In this document: positions 1 through 10,100 of the stretch, in pieces
Position numbering within the stretch: the first letter of the stretch is position 1
Layout: each line of letters opens with the position of its first letter
NCBI GenBank assembly: GCA_017470525.1
Contig: JAFUYM010000046.1
Coordinates: 1 to 46,689 of the forward strand
DNA length: 46,689 bases
Source of the DNA: Bacteroidaceae bacterium
GTDB lineage: Bacteria > Bacteroidota > Bacteroidia > Bacteroidales > Bacteroidaceae
Direction of reading: 5' to 3'
Notes under the pieces: model-generated
The model's database searches: none
Told to the model about the DNA's origin: nothing
What the model saw: only the letters and a program-made list of their open reading frames with translations
Made by a program: the position numbers and the translations under genes

Positions 1-60
1 CATATTAGAGTTTTGCTTGTTTTCTTTTTGCAACACTAAGATAAGTGAAAATTCTGACAT
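1..60 (-). CDS. Possible start of the IS-encoded transposase (partial, runs off the window)
   Basis: Reading the minus strand from the ATG at 58-60 gives an open frame of 20 codons beginning MSEFSLILVLQKENK, identical to the frame beginning at 46629 on the plus strand at the other end. The assignment to a transposase is inferred only from position inside a repeated IS-like end; 20 residues are too few to recognise a family. Confidence 0.3.
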   Translation of the reverse strand, partial: MSEFSLILVLQKENKQNSNM

Positions 61-136
61 GGCAAAATCCTGGGCAACTTTTTGTTGCTCAGGAACTTAT
101 AAATAAAGTTAAATTATAGTGTTGCGGAATTAAGGT
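1..136. mobile_element. Left end of an insertion sequence (136-bp inverted repeat shared with the right end of the window)
   Basis: Bases 1-136 are the exact reverse complement of 46553-46688; identity stops after AATTAAGGT at 136. The block holds a hairpin (69-93; arms of 10 with one mismatch around a 5-base loop) just ahead of a minus-strand ATG at 58-60 whose frame runs out of the window. A hairpin before a transposase start is common in insertion sequences, where it limits read-through expression. The IS family is not recognised. The shared length may reflect where an assembly stopped at a repeat rather than the biological end. Confidence 0.65.
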
Positions 137-161
137 TTATAAAGACCATAAGGTTCGTGCC

Positions 162-1013
162 GTGTGGGACGAGGAGCACAGCAAGTGGTGGTTCTCGGTA
201 CTTGACATTGTAGGTGCTATCAATGAACAAGAAGACCATGAGAAGAACCGCAACTACTGGAAGTACCTGAAAACGAAACTGAAAAAGGATGGTAGTGAAG
301 TGGTTAGTCTCACTAACCAGTTGAAACTGTCTGCACCCGATGGTAAGAAACGTATGAGTGATGTACTTGATAGTCATGGCGTAGGTTTATTGGCAAAGAA
401 CATTCATAACGCTAAAGCAATGGCTTTTCTTGACTGGTTTGTCTATAGCGACAACAGCATCGATGGACGAAGCCGAAAGAAAGCCTATACGTTTATTGAG
501 AGCAATTTAGTGGACGAGGAGGATGTGGGAACAGTGGAGGCACTTCAACAGATACATGCCTACTTGTTTGGGGGACTCTACGATTTTGCAGGGCAGATAC
601 GTACAAAGACGATTTGGAAAGATGGAACGTTGTTTTGCCGTGCAGAGTATCTGATGAAGAATCTGAAGATGATTGAGGAGATGCCAGAAAGCACTTTTGA
701 TGAGATTGTGGACAAGTACGTGGAAATGAATGTGGCACATCCTTTTATGGAAGGCAATGGACGCAGCACCCGTATTTGGCTGGATTTGATGTTTAAGAAG
801 CGTCTGAAAATGTGTGTGGATTGGAGCAAGATTGATAAGAAAGACTATCTGGATGCCATGCGGAGAAGCGTTTCTGATTCTGCTGTCATCAAGGCTTTGC
901 TTCAAGGTGCGTTGACCAATAAGATTGATGACCGCGAAATCTTTATGAAGGGCATTGACTATTCATACTATTATGAACAAGAGGATGGAAACGAGGTGAT
1001 TGGTAAAGAATAA
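162..1013 (+). CDS. Fic-domain protein (AMPylase-type), 5'-truncated at an IS junction
   Basis: The C-terminal half is a Fic domain: FGGLYDFAGQIR, then the catalytic motif HPFMEGNGRSTR (the HPFxxGNGRxxR consensus with catalytic His). Fic proteins usually transfer AMP from ATP to target hydroxyl groups. The N-terminal ~100 residues resemble the BRO/antirepressor-like domain often fused to Fic in Bacteroidetes (WWFSVLDIVGAI, HGVGLLAKNIHNAKAMAFLDWF). The frame is open upstream of the GTG at 162 to a stop at 117-119, encoding KVYKDHKVRA just before it, typical of the start of this domain. That upstream sequence runs straight into the IS end at 136. The native start codon and first residues are therefore probably lost, and GTG 162 is a makeshift start. 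It may be an inactive remnant. No antitoxin partner is visible. Confidence 0.8.
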   Translation: MWDEEHSKWWFSVLDIVGAINEQEDHEKNRNYWKYLKTKLKKDGSEVVSLTNQLKLSAPDGKKRMSDVLDSHGVGLLAKNIHNAKAMAFLDWFVYSDNSIDGRSRKKAYTFIESNLVDEEDVGTVEALQQIHAYLFGGLYDFAGQIRTKTIWKDGTLFCRAEYLMKNLKMIEEMPESTFDEIVDKYVEMNVAHPFMEGNGRSTRIWLDLMFKKRLKMCVDWSKIDKKDYLDAMRRSVSDSAVIKALLQGALTNKIDDREIFMKGIDYSYYYEQEDGNEVIGKE

Positions 1014-1040
1014 TTTGTAACTATACAAATCAATAATTGA

Positions 1041-1081
1041 AAAGCCTCAAGGTCAAACAAAGGACTTTGGGGCTTTTTCTT
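1041..1081 (+). terminator. Rho-independent terminator after the Fic gene
   Basis: AAAGCCTCAAGG and CTTTGGGGCTTT form an imperfect stem (G-T pairs allowed) followed by a run of T (1073-1081). It separates the Fic gene from leuS. Confidence 0.65.
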
Positions 1082-1136
1082 TTGTGGTGATGTTCAATTC
1101 TTTATGCTTCATTCTTCATTCTTCATTAAAATGTCG

Positions 1137-1144
1137 TACCTTTG
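1137..1144 (+). promoter_or_regulatory. Bacteroidetes -7 box for leuS
   Basis: TACCTTTG matches the TAnnTTTG -7 element of the Bacteroidetes primary sigma factor and lies 29 bases before the leuS ATG. No clear TTTG -33 element was found at the usual distance; the upstream sequence is a short ATTCTTC tandem run (about 1108-1126). Confidence 0.6.
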
Positions 1145-1173
1145 CAGTTGAAATTTAGAAAACTAAGCAAACA

Positions 1174-4110
1174 ATGGAATACAATTTTAGAGACATTGAG
1201 AAGAAATGGCAGCAACGGTGGGTGGAAGAGAAGACCTATCAGGTTGCTGAGGACAAGAGCAAGCCGAAGTTTTATGTGTTGAACATGTTCCCCTATCCGA
1301 GTGGGGCGGGTCTGCATGTGGGACATCCGCTTGGATATATCGCCAGTGACATCTACGCACGTTTCAAGCGTTTGCAGGGATATAATGTGCTGAACCCGAT
1401 GGGGTATGATGCCTACGGATTGCCTGCTGAGCAGTACGCGATTCAGACGGGTCAGCACCCTGAGAAGACTACTTTCCAAAATATTGACCGCTATCGTGAA
1501 CAGTTGGACAAGATTGGCTTCTGTTTCGATTGGAACAGAGAGGTGCGGACTTGTTCGCCTGAGTATTACAAGTGGACACAGTGGGCTTTCCAGAAGATGT
1601 TTGGTTCGTTCTTCTGCAATAAGTGCCAGTCGGCTCAACCGATTGAGAAGTTGATTGAGCACTTCGAGGAGAAGGGTACGGAAGACCTCGATGTGGCTCA
1701 GACAGAGAACCTCACGTTCACGGCAGATGAATGGAAGTCTTGGGACGAGAAGAAGAAGAGCGATGTGCTGATGAACTACCGCATTGCCTTCATGGGCGAG
1801 ACGATGGTGAACTGGTGTGCTGGTTTGGGCACTGTGTTGGCAAATGATGAAGTGGTGGACGGCGTGAGTGTGCGTGGTGGCTTCCCTGTGGAGCAGAAGA
1901 AGATGAGGCAGTGGTGCCTCCGTGTGAGTGCATACGCTCAGAGACTCTTGGATGGTCTGGAGACGATTCAGTGGAGCGAATCTATCAAGGAGACACAGAA
2001 GAACTGGATTGGTCGAAGTGAAGGTGCAGAAGTGGAGTTCAAGATTGCTGACTCGGACGAGAGTTTCACCATCTTTACCACTCGTGCAGACACCATGTTT
2101 GGTGTGACCTTCATGGTGTTGGCTCCTGAGAGCGAATTGGTGGAGAAAGTGACGACTGCTGAACAGAAAGCCGCTGTGGACGAATACATCAAGTATGTGA
2201 AGGGTCGCACGGAGAGAGAGCGTATGATTGACCACAAGGTGACAGGCGTGTTCTCAGGCTCGTATGCCATCAACCCATTCACAGGCGAGAAGAATCCGAT
2301 TTGGATTTCAGAATATGTGTTGGCTGGTTATGGTACGGGTGCCATCATGGCTGTACCTGCTCACGATAGCCGCGACTATGCTTTTGCCAAGCACTTCAAC
2401 CTGCCGATTATTCCGCTGATTGAAGGTGCTGACGTGAGTGAGGAGAGTTATGATGCCAAGGAAGGTATCGTGACGAACTCACCTCGCAAGGATGTGAAGC
2501 CATACATCGATTTCAGCCTCAACGGTTGCACCGTGAAGGAAGCCATTGCTAAGACGAAGAAATATGTGAAGGAAGCAGGCTTGGGTCGTGTGAAGGTGAA
2601 CTACCGTCTGCGCGATGCCATCTTCTCCCGTCAGCGTTATTGGGGTGAGCCATTCCCTGTCTATTACAAGAATGGCATCCCCACGATGATTCCTGAAGAG
2701 TGCTTGCCGATTGAACTTCCCGAAGTGGATAAATTCCTGCCTACTGAGACAGGTGAGCCACCACTGGGCAATGCTACCGTTTGGGCTTGGGACGAGGTGA
2801 ATAAGAAGATTGTGGAGAACTCAAAAATCGACAACAAGACCGTGTTCCCTATCGAACTCTACACCATGCCAGGTTTTGCGGGCAGTTCTGCTTATTACCT
2901 CCGCTATATGGACCCACACAACAACGAGGCACTGGTGAGCAAGGATGCTGACGAATACTGGCAGAATGTGGATCTCTACGTGGGTGGTAGCGAACATGCT
3001 ACGGGTCACTTGATTTATAGCCGCTTCTGGAACAAGTTCCTCTTCGACCTCGGAGTGTCTTGCAAGGAAGAGCCATTCCAGAAACTCATCAATCAGGGCA
3101 TGATTCAGGGAAGGAGCAACTTTGTCTATCGCATCAAGGACACGAACACGTTTGTTTCCTTCGACAAGAAAGACGGTTACGACGTGACTCCCATCCATGT
3201 GGACGTGAACATCGTGAGTGCCGATGTGCTCGATGTGGAGGCTTTCAAGGCTTGGCGTCCTGAATACAACACAGCCGAGTTCATCCTCAACGACGAGGGC
3301 AAATACATCTGTGGATGGGCAGTGGAAAAGATGTCGAAGTCGATGTTCAACGTGGTCAACCCCGACATGATTGTGGAGAAGTTTGGTGCTGACACCTTGC
3401 GTCTCTACGAGATGTTCCTCGGTCCTGTGGAGCAGAGCAAGCCTTGGGACACCAACGGCATTGACGGTTGCCACCGCTTCCTGAAGAAACTCTGGAAGTT
3501 TATGACGGCAGAAAAGGAGACCCTCTCCCCAACCCTCCCCCGTAATGGGGAGGGAGACCATGCGGGGTCTGCTTCATTAGGTAACAAACCGGATGGTCTC
3601 CCCATTACGGGGGAGATGTCCGAAGGACAGAGAGGGTCTTCTCCCCAGGAGTTGAAGGCTCTCCACACCCTCATCAAGAAAGAAACTGCCGACATCGAGG
3701 CGTTCTCTTACAACACGACGATTGCTGCCTTCATGGTGTGTCTGAACGAACTGACCAAACTGAAGAGCACCAGCCGCGAGGTGAAGGAGACGCTCACCAT
3801 CCTGTTGGCTCCGTTCTGTCCTCATCTTGCCGAAGAACTTTGGCACCTGCTGGGTCACACCACCACCGTTTGTGATGCTCCTTGGCCTGCTTTCAACGAA
3901 GACTACCTGAAGGAAGACTCTGTGAAGATGATGGTTGCCTTCAACGGCAAGGCTCGTTTCCCACTGGAGTTCCCAGCCGACGTGTCGAAGGAAGATGCCG
4001 AGAAAGCAGCACTTGCCAACCCACAATCCGCCAAGTGGATGGAAGGCTTCACGGTGGCAAAGGTGATTGTGGTGCCAGGGAAGATGATTAACATCGTATT
4101 GAAAAAATAA
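1174..4110 (+). CDS. leuS: Leucyl-tRNA synthetase with an extra inserted peptide
   Basis: Class I aminoacyl-tRNA synthetase charging tRNA-Leu. The HIGH-type motif HVGH is at about residues 48-51 (context [16 protein letters not shown]) and KMSKS at 719-723. The editing domain (CP1) is present, with the conserved run [12 protein letters not shown] and [15 protein letters not shown]. The C-terminal anticodon-binding and LeuRS-specific regions follow. At 978 residues it is longer than I expect for Bacteroidetes LeuRS (roughly 940). The excess matches a ~41-residue low-complexity peptide at about residues 782-822 ([14 protein letters not shown] ... SEGQRGS), encoded by a palindromic repeat (separate entry). 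It lies after the KMSKS loop in the helical anticodon-binding region, where an insertion could be tolerated. The stop overlaps the next gene's ATG (TAATG), so the two are translationally linked. Confidence 0.97.
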   Translation: MEYNFRDIEKKWQQRWVEEKTYQVAEDKSKPKFYVLNMFPYPSGAGLHVGHPLGYIASDIYARFKRLQGYNVLNPMGYDAYGLPAEQYAIQTGQHPEKTTFQNIDRYREQLDKIGFCFDWNREVRTCSPEYYKWTQWAFQKMFGSFFCNKCQSAQPIEKLIEHFEEKGTEDLDVAQTENLTFTADEWKSWDEKKKSDVLMNYRIAFMGETMVNWCAGLGTVLANDEVVDGVSVRGGFPVEQKKMRQWCLRVSAYAQRLLDGLETIQWSESIKETQKNWIGRSEGAEVEFKIADSDESFTIFTTRADTMFGVTFMVLAPESELVEKVTTAEQKAAVDEYIKYVKGRTERERMIDHKVTGVFSGSYAINPFTGEKNPIWISEYVLAGYGTGAIMAVPAHDSRDYAFAKHFNLPIIPLIEGADVSEESYDAKEGIVTNSPRKDVKPYIDFSLNGCTVKEAIAKTKKYVKEAGLGRVKVNYRLRDAIFSRQRYWGEPFPVYYKNGIPTMIPEECLPIELPEVDKFLPTETGEPPLGNATVWAWDEVNKKIVENSKIDNKTVFPIELYTMPGFAGSSAYYLRYMDPHNNEALVSKDADEYWQNVDLYVGGSEHATGHLIYSRFWNKFLFDLGVSCKEEPFQKLINQGMIQGRSNFVYRIKDTNTFVSFDKKDGYDVTPIHVDVNIVSADVLDVEAFKAWRPEYNTAEFILNDEGKYICGWAVEKMSKSMFNVVNPDMIVEKFGADTLRLYEMFLGPVEQSKPWDTNGIDGCHRFLKKLWKFMTAEKETLSPTLPRNGEGDHAGSASLGNKPDGLPITGEMSEGQRGSSPQELKALHTLIKKETADIEAFSYNTTIAAFMVCLNELTKLKSTSREVKETLTILLAPFCPHLAEELWHLLGHTTTVCDAPWPAFNEDYLKEDSVKMMVAFNGKARFPLEFPADVSKEDAEKAALANPQSAKWMEGFTVAKVIVVPGKMINIVLKK
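3518..3639. repeat. Palindromic repeat inserted in frame inside leuS
   Basis: A ~122-bp block bounded by the inverted 9-mers AGACCCTCT (3518-3526) and AGAGGGTCT (3631-3639). Inner arms also pair: CTCCCCCGTAATGGGGA around 3535-3551 against TCCCCATTACGGGGGAG at 3600-3614, and GACCATGCGG against CCGGATGGTC. It has no stop in the leuS frame. Its left half shares GGGGAGGGA and CCATGCGGG with a block inside the PspC-domain gene (17661-17703), in the same reading frame. Confidence 0.75.
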
Positions 4111-5369
4111 TGACCAAATCTTACGTATTACATGAACTGAAGGATTATGCCCTCATCTCTGTGGGTGTAATCCTTTATGCCATTGGTGTGACGGTGTTCA
4201 TGCTGCCCTACAGTCTGACCACAGGTGGTGTGGCAGGTATCTCCTCCATCATCTACTATGTGACAGGCATCGAGGTGCAGGTGACCTATGTGATTATCAA
4301 TGCCATCTTGCTTATTGTCGCAGTCAAGGACTTAGGTATCCGTTTCTGCATCAAGACCATCTATGCGGTGTTCTTCATGACCTTCGTCTTGTGGCTGATG
4401 CAGCGACTCATCGAGGTGCCAGACCCTGCTCATTCGGGAGAAATGATGCTGCCACAGTTGATAGGCGAGGAGTCCTTCATGGCTTGTGTTTTGGGAGCCA
4501 TCTTGTGTGGTACGGGTGTGGCTCTGTGCTTCGAGAACAACGGCTCGACAGGTGGAACAGACATCATCGCTGCCATTGTGAACAAGTACAAGAACATGTC
4601 GCTGGGTTCGGTCATCATGGCTTGCGACGTGGTCATCATCTCCTCCTGCTACTTCATCTTCCACGACTGGTTCCGTGTCATCTATGGTTTCGTGATGCTC
4701 TTCATCTGCTCTGCCACCATCGACTACTGGATGCGTCGTCGTCACCAGTCGGTTCAGTTTATGATTTTCTCCCGAAATGCTGATGCCATAGCCGACGCCA
4801 TCGTCAACACCCATCACGGAGTCACAGTGCTGGATGGAGAAGGATGGTTCACCCACACCGACCGTAAGGTGATTGTCAGCATCATTCGTCGTCGCGAACA
4901 AGCCATGATACAGCGCATGGTCAAAAGTATCGACCCCTACGCCTTTGTCAGCATGACCGATGCCAGTGGCGTGTGGGGTGAAGGATTCGACCAAATCAAG
5001 GTGAGCGACAAAAAGAAGAGGGCTGATAAAAACAAGAAAAATGCCGTGTTGGTTTGTGTGACCAACAACAACACCAAAATCGACACTGCTCAACAGGTGC
5101 TGGGTGACTACTACGACATCCGTTCCCTCCTGCAAGTGGGCTGTGACACCCGCAAGGAGTTTTATTCTGTCATTCTCGGACAAGAACCTCGCAAGCGTGT
5201 CTCCTTCGTCAAGAAATTCTTTGGCTTCGATGCCTTCTACCTTTCCAAAGACGGTTCTGTCACCCTCGTGCAAGGTAACTACGACCAAGCCGAGTATGAC
5301 ATCACTCAGCATAAAAATCTCGAAGAGATGAAAGCGTATCTGGAAGGAAAGAAGAAGACAAAACCTTAG
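4110..5369 (+). CDS. YitT-family integral membrane protein with a C-terminal extension
   Basis: The first ~210 residues hold several hydrophobic segments (DYALISVGVILYAIGVTVF, ITYVIINAILLIVAV, IYAVFFMTFVLWLM) with the YitT signature TTGGVAGISSIIYY and GSTGGTDIIAAIVNKY. A soluble DUF2179-like domain follows (FMIFSRNADAIADAIV ... GVTVLDGEGWFTHTDRKVI, about residues 215-300). Function of the family is unknown; transport or sensing has been suggested. The ATG overlaps the leuS stop. Unusually, about 110 further residues follow (from KKNAVLVCVTNNNTK). Their start resembles the N-terminus of RdgB/Ham1 nucleotide pyrophosphatases (TNNxxK...LG...DIGCD-like), but no later RdgB motifs are visible, so this is only a resemblance. 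Confidence 0.9.
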   Translation: MTKSYVLHELKDYALISVGVILYAIGVTVFMLPYSLTTGGVAGISSIIYYVTGIEVQVTYVIINAILLIVAVKDLGIRFCIKTIYAVFFMTFVLWLMQRLIEVPDPAHSGEMMLPQLIGEESFMACVLGAILCGTGVALCFENNGSTGGTDIIAAIVNKYKNMSLGSVIMACDVVIISSCYFIFHDWFRVIYGFVMLFICSATIDYWMRRRHQSVQFMIFSRNADAIADAIVNTHHGVTVLDGEGWFTHTDRKVIVSIIRRREQAMIQRMVKSIDPYAFVSMTDASGVWGEGFDQIKVSDKKKRADKNKKNAVLVCVTNNNTKIDTAQQVLGDYYDIRSLLQVGCDTRKEFYSVILGQEPRKRVSFVKKFFGFDAFYLSKDGSVTLVQGNYDQAEYDITQHKNLEEMKAYLEGKKKTKP

Positions 5370-5400
5370 AACTGCACCAAAAATAGCATACGCTCAATAA

Positions 5401-5479
5401 CACAAAACCGATGTCGTCGACATCGGTGCATCGACATCGACGACATCGGTTGACCGACATCGACGATGTCGATTTTGTG
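5401..5479. repeat. Cluster of CGATGTCG palindromes between convergent genes
   Basis: Three near-palindromic units built from CGATGTCG/CGACATCG lie side by side: 5408-5426 (9-bp perfect arms around one T), 5432-5449 and 5455-5471 (8-bp perfect arms around one A). The whole is framed by CACAAAA (5401-5407) and TTTTGTG (5473-5479). It sits between the convergent YitT gene and the FimB-like gene and could act as a two-way terminator or as a binding site. A relative lies at 19368-19436. Confidence 0.75.
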
Positions 5480-5513
5480 GTTGTAAATACGAATACTTTG
5501 AATCGCTTCGTTT

Positions 5514-6923
5514 TTATTCTGATTGGATTCGGATGGTAGCGACTGGACGGAGAAGGTTCGTTGCTGCGAAGGATTGGGCTTTGGTTACAGTACCTATTCC
5601 AAATGTTGCAGGTTTCAATACACCATCCTCTTCTATCAAATATCTGTTTTCACTACCTTTTTTCAAATCAGGTGCAGAAGATTTGCAGATAATCGTTGCT
5701 TCCTCCAATGTCATTACTCTCCATCCATTTATCCCATCTACGGCACAATTAGGCAAGGCTGCTTCAACTTTTATTTTAGCCTCTTCTTTTGTTTCTCCGC
5801 CTGCTAATACTGTTCTTTGAATAGGTGAGAGTAGCAATACATCTGCCCCACCATCCACTTCTTCTACAGATACGACATAGCAGCCTTCATACGTATCACC
5901 TACTTCTGGAATCGTTCCTGTCACAACATCACCATTGTTATCCCCATTGTTGTTGTCACCAGACTCATCTCCTGAATTATCCCCTGAGTTGTCACCAGTA
6001 TTATCGTTGTTATCATTGTTACTATCATCATTATTATTGTTATCCTCTGCCGCTTGGCTTCCTTTCTCATTAAATTCAAATGAGATGGTTTGTTCACCCT
6101 TCCAAATCGCACCAGTAATGGTGCCTGTCAAAGTGACACCCATTGCTTCAGTATAGGTTCCCTGGATATTGATTTTATAACCAGCCTCCAATTGATTTGA
6201 GGTGTTATAAGTATATATTGTGGTGCCAGAAGGCTTCACAATGTTCACCATAATCGTAGCAGGGCTGGTGGAAGGTGGCAACAAATATTGGGAACCTGTG
6301 AACTGCCATGTCTGGCTCTCTGCCTGCTTGGTCAGACTCACAGTTACCATACCCGACTCACCTACATACGAAGTACCAGCCAATCCTTGATACAATGGTG
6401 AAATGGACACCGACACTGCTGTGGCTTCAGACGGGATGTTGTTTACAACCACACTTTGCAGCAGCATCACTTTTCGTTCCATTGACAATGTCAACACGTT
6501 CGTGCCACCATCCACCAGCACGACATTGCTTTTTGCTGCCATCAAGTCGCCATGACTCTTTCCTGCTTGAAGGGTAATGGTCATTGAAGGTGTCGCATTC
6601 TCCTGTGTCGGCAAGATGTAATTTTCTGATGAGGCACCACCGATGGCATACACCGAGTAACTTCCCTCTTGCAACGGGATGTTCAATGTCTCGTCCTCGC
6701 TTGCGATAGTTTGTACTGCCACACACTTTTCGCCACTGAATACATATACATTGACAGGATAACTGACTTCTCCCGTTGCTCCTGCTCTTGTGCGCACTTG
6801 AAGCAGCGAGTTCGCTTCTTCTGGGTTAATTACGGTTTCTTCAGACAAATCGGCTTTGCTACAAGCGGCAAAGCCAAGAATTACAATTGTTGCCATTAAA
6901 AGGCTGTAAAAGAAAGTTCTCAT
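5514..6923 (-). CDS. FimB/Mfa2-like fimbrial lipoprotein with an Asn/Asp-rich linker
   Basis: A lipoprotein signal (MRTFFYSLLMATIVILGFAAC) ends in a lipobox with Cys21, so the mature protein is lipid-anchored, probably exported to the outer membrane. Residues ~40-290 look like the beta-sandwich fold of FimB/Mfa2 or fimbrillin-type proteins (VNVYVFSGEKCV, GSYSVYAIGG, then a transthyretin-like second domain). Residues ~300-340 are a low-complexity linker of Asn, Asp, Gly and Ser (DNNNNDDSNNDNND). A C-terminal domain of ~120 residues follows (GDTYEGCYVVSVEEVDGGADVL ... NGWRVMTLEEA). In this family such proteins anchor or cap short fimbriae. No fimbrial operon surrounds it; it is monocistronic with its own promoter. 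The C-terminal domain is not recognised. Confidence 0.7.
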   Translation of the reverse strand: MRTFFYSLLMATIVILGFAACSKADLSEETVINPEEANSLLQVRTRAGATGEVSYPVNVYVFSGEKCVAVQTIASEDETLNIPLQEGSYSVYAIGGASSENYILPTQENATPSMTITLQAGKSHGDLMAAKSNVVLVDGGTNVLTLSMERKVMLLQSVVVNNIPSEATAVSVSISPLYQGLAGTSYVGESGMVTVSLTKQAESQTWQFTGSQYLLPPSTSPATIMVNIVKPSGTTIYTYNTSNQLEAGYKINIQGTYTEAMGVTLTGTITGAIWKGEQTISFEFNEKGSQAAEDNNNNDDSNNDNNDNTGDNSGDNSGDESGDNNNGDNNGDVVTGTIPEVGDTYEGCYVVSVEEVDGGADVLLLSPIQRTVLAGGETKEEAKIKVEAALPNCAVDGINGWRVMTLEEATIICKSSAPDLKKGSENRYLIEEDGVLKPATFGIGTVTKAQSFAATNLLRPVATIRIQSE

Positions 6924-6958
6924 ATTATATTATTTTGGTTTGGTTTGTTTTTCGTGAA

Positions 6959-6989
6959 CAAAATTATCACTCTTATAACAAAACACAAA
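6959..6989 (-). promoter_or_regulatory. Promoter of the FimB-like lipoprotein gene
   Basis: On the minus strand TAATTTTG (6959-6966) matches the TAnnTTTG -7 element. TTTG (6986-6989) lies 19 bases upstream, matching the -33 element and spacing of Bacteroidetes promoters. The start codon is 36 bases downstream. Confidence 0.7.
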
Positions 6990-7062
6990 ATATTTCCATG
7001 CTTTTTTTGAGTAAAGAGTGAAAAAATGTCTGTATTCTTCTTTTATTACCAAATTTTTGCAT

Positions 7063-7070
7063 TAACTTTG
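7063..7070 (+). promoter_or_regulatory. -7 box for putA
   Basis: TAACTTTG fits TAnnTTTG and lies 43 bases before the putA ATG. No clean -33 TTTG is seen at 19-21 bases upstream; a T-rich stretch is there instead. Confidence 0.6.
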
Positions 7071-7113
7071 CCCCCGACGATTAGCAAAACGAAAAACTAA
7101 AACTAACCTAATT

Positions 7114-10100
7114 ATGGCTGAACAGAACCTTCCTACCATCGAGGAGGTTTTCTCGTGGATGAGAAAACTGTACGATGAGAGTTATTCGGGCTTGACAAAG
7201 ACCGAAAAGAGTGAGCAACACATGTATGGCACGATGGTGACAACACCGAACGACAAGAAGTTTATCGTGCGTATGCTGGACGAGACCAGTCAGGTGAGAG
7301 ACACGCAGAAATTGGCTATCCGCGTGAAAGACCTGATGGACCAGTATGGTATTCCGAAATTCTTGGATGCAGGCGACCACTTCCTCTTCTGGATGTATCA
7401 GAAATTTGCCTACCTGCCACTGTTCAACTGGGCTGCGGTGCCTATCATCAAGTGGAGACTCCGCCGAGACACCAGTCGTGTGATTATCGACCAGGCTCGT
7501 CCCAACCTGACCAAACACTTGGCTACCCGATTTGACCAGAACATCGGTCAGAACGTGAACCTGCTGGGCGAGGTCGTGCTGGGCGACGGTGAGGCTGACA
7601 AGCGTTACTACTCCTATCTGGAAGCACTGAAAGAGCCAGACATCAACTATATCTCCGTGAAGATTTCGGGCATTTATGCTCAGACCCATGCACTGAACTA
7701 CAAGGAGTGCTTCCCCGAACTCATCAAGCGTATGTCGGCACTCTATCAGGCGGCAATTGACAATCCTTATACAGACCCGAACGGTGTGACCAAACCGAAG
7801 TTCATCAATCTGGACATGGAGGAGTACAAGGATGCTCACCTGACCATGAAACTCTTCAAGGACGTGCTCTCTCTGCCACAGTTCAAGAACTACGAGGCAG
7901 GTATTGTGGTGCAGGCTTATCTGCCCGACGCTTGGGGATTCCAGACAGAGTTGCTGGAGTTTGCCAAGGAGCGTGTGGCTGCCGGTGGTTCACCCATCAA
8001 GATGCGTATCGTGAAGGGTTGCAACCTCGACATGGAAAACATCGTCAGCGACATGAGGGGATGGCCCAATCCGGTAAGGAGCAACAAGACAGAGGTGGAT
8101 GCCAACTATCTGCACATCATCGAACGCGGCTTGAAGCCCGAGAACGCCAAGGTGCTGCACATCGGCATGGCGTCTCACAACCTCTTCACTATTTCCTACG
8201 CTTACCTGCTCACCGAGATGTATCAGACACCCAAGGACTGCTTCTGCTTCGAGATGCTGGAAGGCATGGCTAACCACGTGTGGAGGGCTCAGAAGAAGTT
8301 GGGCAACCATGTGATTCTCTACACCCCTGTGGTGAAGAAAGAGCACTTCCTCAATGCCATCAGTTATCTGGTGCGTCGCATGGACGAGAACACGGCTCCC
8401 GACAACTTCCTGACCCATTCTTTCTCGCTGAAGCCCAACACGAAAGAGTGGAAGGAACTGGAACAGCAGTTCATCAATGCCTACAACATGAAGGACACAC
8501 TCGACCACACGCCTACCCGCACTCAAGACCGCAACAAGCCTTATGAGGGTCAGGAGCCACAGGACGAGATGATTAACGAGCCAGACACCGACTTCGACCG
8601 TTTCTGCAATCAGGAATGGGTGGAGAAAATCTTTGCGAAGTGGCAGTCGAAGGGCACAATGTCGGGCGAGAAAGCAGAATGGGGAGACTGGAAACCAGGT
8701 GATGTGTTGCCCACTCAGATTGGCGACAAGTTGGTTTACAATGATGACCATGCCAAATATTATGACCGCTCGCAGGAGGGCGATGTGATAGTCTGCGAGA
8801 TGTCGCGTGCCAACAAGGTGCAGACGGCTCAGATTCTCGACATTGCGGAGAAAGACCCTGCCGGATGGAGGCAGACCACCATCGAGGAGCGTCACCGCAT
8901 CATGTACAAGGCTGCCAACATTCTCGGACAGATGCGTGGCGACCTGAACGGCTCCATGTGTGCCATCACGGGCAAGACCGTGGAAGAGGCGGACGTGGAA
9001 GTGTCGGAAGGTATCGACTACTGCCGTTTCTACACCACCACGATGAAGAAATATGCCGCCCTCTCCGACATCGACATGCGGGCAAAGGGCACTGTGCTGG
9101 TGCTCTCACCTTGGAACTTCCCTTGTGCCATCCCATGCGGAGGAGTCGTCGCTGCTTTGGCTTCGGGCAACACCTGCATCTTGAAACCAGCCACCGTAGC
9201 AGCACCTGTGGCTTGGCTGTTTGCCAAAGCCTTCTGGGAGGCTGGTGTGCCGAAGGAGGCTCTTCAGGTCGTCATTACCGACCGTGAGGCTACTCCGTTG
9301 CTGACCTCCTCTCCTGTGGTGAAACACATCATCCTGACAGGCGGCACCGAGACTGCCCAGACCATTGCTCATGCCAATCCACGCAAGCCGCTCTCGGCCG
9401 AGACGGGTGGCAAGAACGTGATGATACTCTCTGCCAAGGGCGACCGCGACCATGCCATCATGAATGCTTGCCGCAGTGCTTTCGGCAATGCTGGACAGAA
9501 GTGCTCGGCTTGTTCCATCCTGCTGGTGGAGCGTTCGGTTTACAACAACCCCGAGTTCTTCGAGAAACTGAAAGACTGTGCTTCATCGCTGAAGGTGGGC
9601 GGTGTGTGGAACGCCGGCAACATCGTGGGTCCGATGATAACGAACCACAACGAAAAACTGGAACAGGCGTTCAAACTCGAACCAGGCGAAAAATGGCTCA
9701 TCGCCCCAGAGTTTGTCGATGGGAAGAAGTACATCCTCAAGCCTACCGTGAAATACGACGTTAAGCCCACATCCTTCACCTTCCGCACCGAGTTGTTCGC
9801 TCCGCTCTTGGCGGTCACTCCTTACGACACGCTGGAAGAAGCGGTTGACCTTGTCAACAGCCTCGACTACGGCTTAACATCAGGTCTTCAGTCATTGGAC
9901 GAACAGGAGCAGCGGTACTGGAAGAACCACGTCATGGCAGGCAATCTCTACATCAACCGAGGCATCACGGGAGCCATCGTGAACCGTCAACCCTTCGGCG
10001 GCATGAAACTCTCTGCCTTCGGTCCTGGACTCAAGGCAGGCGGTCCCAACTACTGTGCCCAGTTCATGGTCATTACCGACAAGGAAGGAAGCACCACCGA

